Of a DNA stretch of 13,967 nt, positions 12,702 to 13,967 are shown one piece after another. Source of the DNA: an uncultured Eubacteriales bacterium (GTDB lineage Bacteria > Bacillota > Clostridia > Oscillospirales > CAG-272). The stretch is taken from NCBI GenBank assembly GCA_934474225.1, contig CAKSLU010000035.1, positions 1 through 13,967 on the forward strand, written 5' to 3'. Made by a program: the position numbers and the translations under genes. The notes beneath the pieces were generated by a model. It saw only the letters and a program-made list of their open reading frames with translations, did not search any database and was not told the DNA's origin. The first letter of the stretch is position 1. Every line of letters starts with the position of its first letter.

Positions 12702-13967
12702 TCAGGCTTCCAGGAAATACTTTTTGTCCAGCGAACGGAGCATGATCGCCTCGGAAATGTGCTTGTCCGAGATGATGTCCGCGCCGTCCAAGTCGGCAAT
12801 CGTGCGTCCGAGGCGCAGGATGCGGTCGTAGCCGCGCGCCGACATGCCCAGCGCGTCAAAGGCGACGCGCAGCAGCTCCCGCGCGCTGTCGGAGAGGGTG
12901 CAGTAGCGCTCGGTCTGCCGCGCGGAGAGGTCGGCGTTGCAGCGGACGGCCTCGCCGTCTGCTTCATAGCGCGCATGCGCAAACTGCCTTGCGCGGTTGA
13001 CGCGCGCGCGGATGGTCGCCGAGGTTTCGCCCGTCGAGGACTGCTTTTGCAAGTCGGCGAAGTCCACCGGCGCGACTTCGACCTGGATGTCGATGCGGTC
13101 GAGCAGCGGCCCGCTGATGCGGGAGATGTACTTCTGCACATCGCCCTTCTTGCAGGTGCAGGGGCGGGTCGGATGCGAGAAGTAGCCGCAGCGGCAGGGA
13201 TTCATTGCGCAGACCAGCATGAAGTTTGCGGGATAGGTGACCTTGCCCGCCGCGCGGGTGATGGTCACGCGCCCGTCCTCCAGCGGCTGGCGCAGGGATT
13301 CCATCGCGCTCTTGCTGAATTCGGGCAGCTCGTCGAGAAACAGCACGCCGCCGTGCGCCAGCGAGATTTCGCCCGGCTTCGGATTTGCGCCGCCGCCGAT
13401 GAGGCTGACGGCAGAGAGCGTGTGATGCGGTGCGCGGAACGGGCGGTTGACAATCAGCGGCGTGTCGGCGGGGAGCATCCCCGCGATGGAGTGGATTTTG
13501 GTGGTCTCGATAGCCTCGTCAAAGCGCATCTCGGGCAGAATGGTGGGGAATCGCTTGGCAAGCATGGACTTGCCCGTACCGGGCGGACCAATCAGCAGGA
13601 TGTTGTGCCCGCCTGCCGCCGCGATTTCCATCGCGCGCTTGGCAAGCTCCTGCCCCTTGACGTCCGAGAAGTCGAGCGGGAAGGTCTCGCGCCCGCGCGT
13701 GAAAATGGTCTCGTCAAAGACGACCGGCGTGATGGCGACTTCGCCGCGCAGGTGGCGGACAAGCTCTAAGAGATTGTGCACCGGGTAAATATGGACATCC
13801 GGGACGGCGGACGCCTCGGCGGCGTTGGCAGCGGGGACAAAGATTTCGGTGCGCCCGTGCGCCTTGGCTGCCAGGCAGAGGCAGAGCGCACCGTCGATGC
13901 CGCGCACCTCGCCCGAGAGCGACAGTTCGCCGATGAACGCCATCTTTGCAAAGTCAAGCTCGGCGGG
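12702..13967 (-). CDS. comM: YifB/ComM-family Mg-chelatase-like AAA+ ATPase (5' end outside window)
   Basis: In naturally competent bacteria ComM is a hexameric helicase that speeds branch migration in recombination; in others the role is less clear. The visible 421 residues start at PAELDFAKMAFIGELSLSG, and the reading frame is open to the last base of the window. About 90 N-terminal residues (S5-like domain start) are therefore missing from view, and the internal Met at 13943 is not the start. Walker A is GPPGTGKS, Walker B LFLDE, and the family's Cys cluster is MNPCRCGY followed by PCTC. An arginine region SGPLLDRIDI is followed by the C-terminal chelatase helper domain (GMSARGYDRILRLGRTIADL). 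The gene ends before the dxs upstream region; no clear terminator is seen. Confidence 0.93.
   Translation of the reverse strand, partial: PAELDFAKMAFIGELSLSGEVRGIDGALCLCLAAKAHGRTEIFVPAANAAEASAVPDVHIYPVHNLLELVRHLRGEVAITPVVFDETIFTRGRETFPLDFSDVKGQELAKRAMEIAAAGGHNILLIGPPGTGKSMLAKRFPTILPEMRFDEAIETTKIHSIAGMLPADTPLIVNRPFRAPHHTLSAVSLIGGGANPKPGEISLAHGGVLFLDELPEFSKSAMESLRQPLEDGRVTITRAAGKVTYPANFMLVCAMNPCRCGYFSHPTRPCTCKKGDVQKYISRISGPLLDRIDIQVEVAPVDFADLQKQSSTGETSATIRARVNRARQFAHARYEADGEAVRCNADLSARQTERYCTLSDSARELLRVAFDALGMSARGYDRILRLGRTIADLDGADIISDKHISEAIMLRSLDKKYFLEA

Noticed and set aside
12639..13769. Plus-strand open frame of 376 codons
   Set aside because: Antisense to comM with all its AAA+ motifs; composition is that of a shadow frame.

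Overview
The window looks like chromosomal DNA from a moderately GC-rich gut-type Clostridia (Oscillospiraceae-like). The evidence is a clostridial-style tRNA-Lys, strong AGGAGG-type ribosome binding sites, ordinary sigma-A promoters, lipoprotein signal peptides, a MEP-pathway dxs gene and palindromic intergenic repeats of a kind I associate, from memory only, with that family. No mobile-element protein, CRISPR array or rRNA was found.

Layout. (1) 1-1120 is a repeat and RNA-structure island around one tRNA-Lys(CUU) gene at 235-310. It holds an upstream run of hairpins, a perfect dyad terminator that includes the tRNA 3' end, two 108-bp repeats, and three copies of a two-hairpin (three-way-junction) element whose stems are kept by different sequences. 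It also holds three palindromes that all end in CCCTAC. (2) 1134-5991 is a plus-strand operon-like block from one good promoter. It has eight small genes: six cytoplasmic proteins of unknown function (one DUF4279-like), a lipoprotein and a HEAT-repeat protein. Its content resembles the accessory or immunity-gene arrays of Firmicutes, but that is an inference. (3) 6001-8343, minus strand, is a complete polar amino acid ABC importer (permease, ATPase, lipoprotein binding protein) with its own promoter and terminators. (4) 8379-10498, minus strand, is a membrane-anchored nucleotide-sugar 4,6-dehydratase (CapD/PglF/WbpM type) with promoter, leader hairpin and a UUCG-loop terminator. (5) 10502-12412, minus strand, is dxs, whose last codons form its own short terminator hairpin. 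(6) 12413-12701 is an AT-richer gap with a cluster of DnaA-box-like sites and short direct repeats. (7) 12702-13967, minus strand, is the 3' part of comM/yifB, cut by the window end.

The core genes (importer, sugar dehydratase, dxs, comM) are separate transcription units with ordinary functions. The most unusual parts are the structured repeat family flanking the tRNA, the uncharacterised eight-gene operon just downstream of it, and the DnaA-box cluster between dxs and comM. All family assignments come from reading motifs and from memory; no database search was run.
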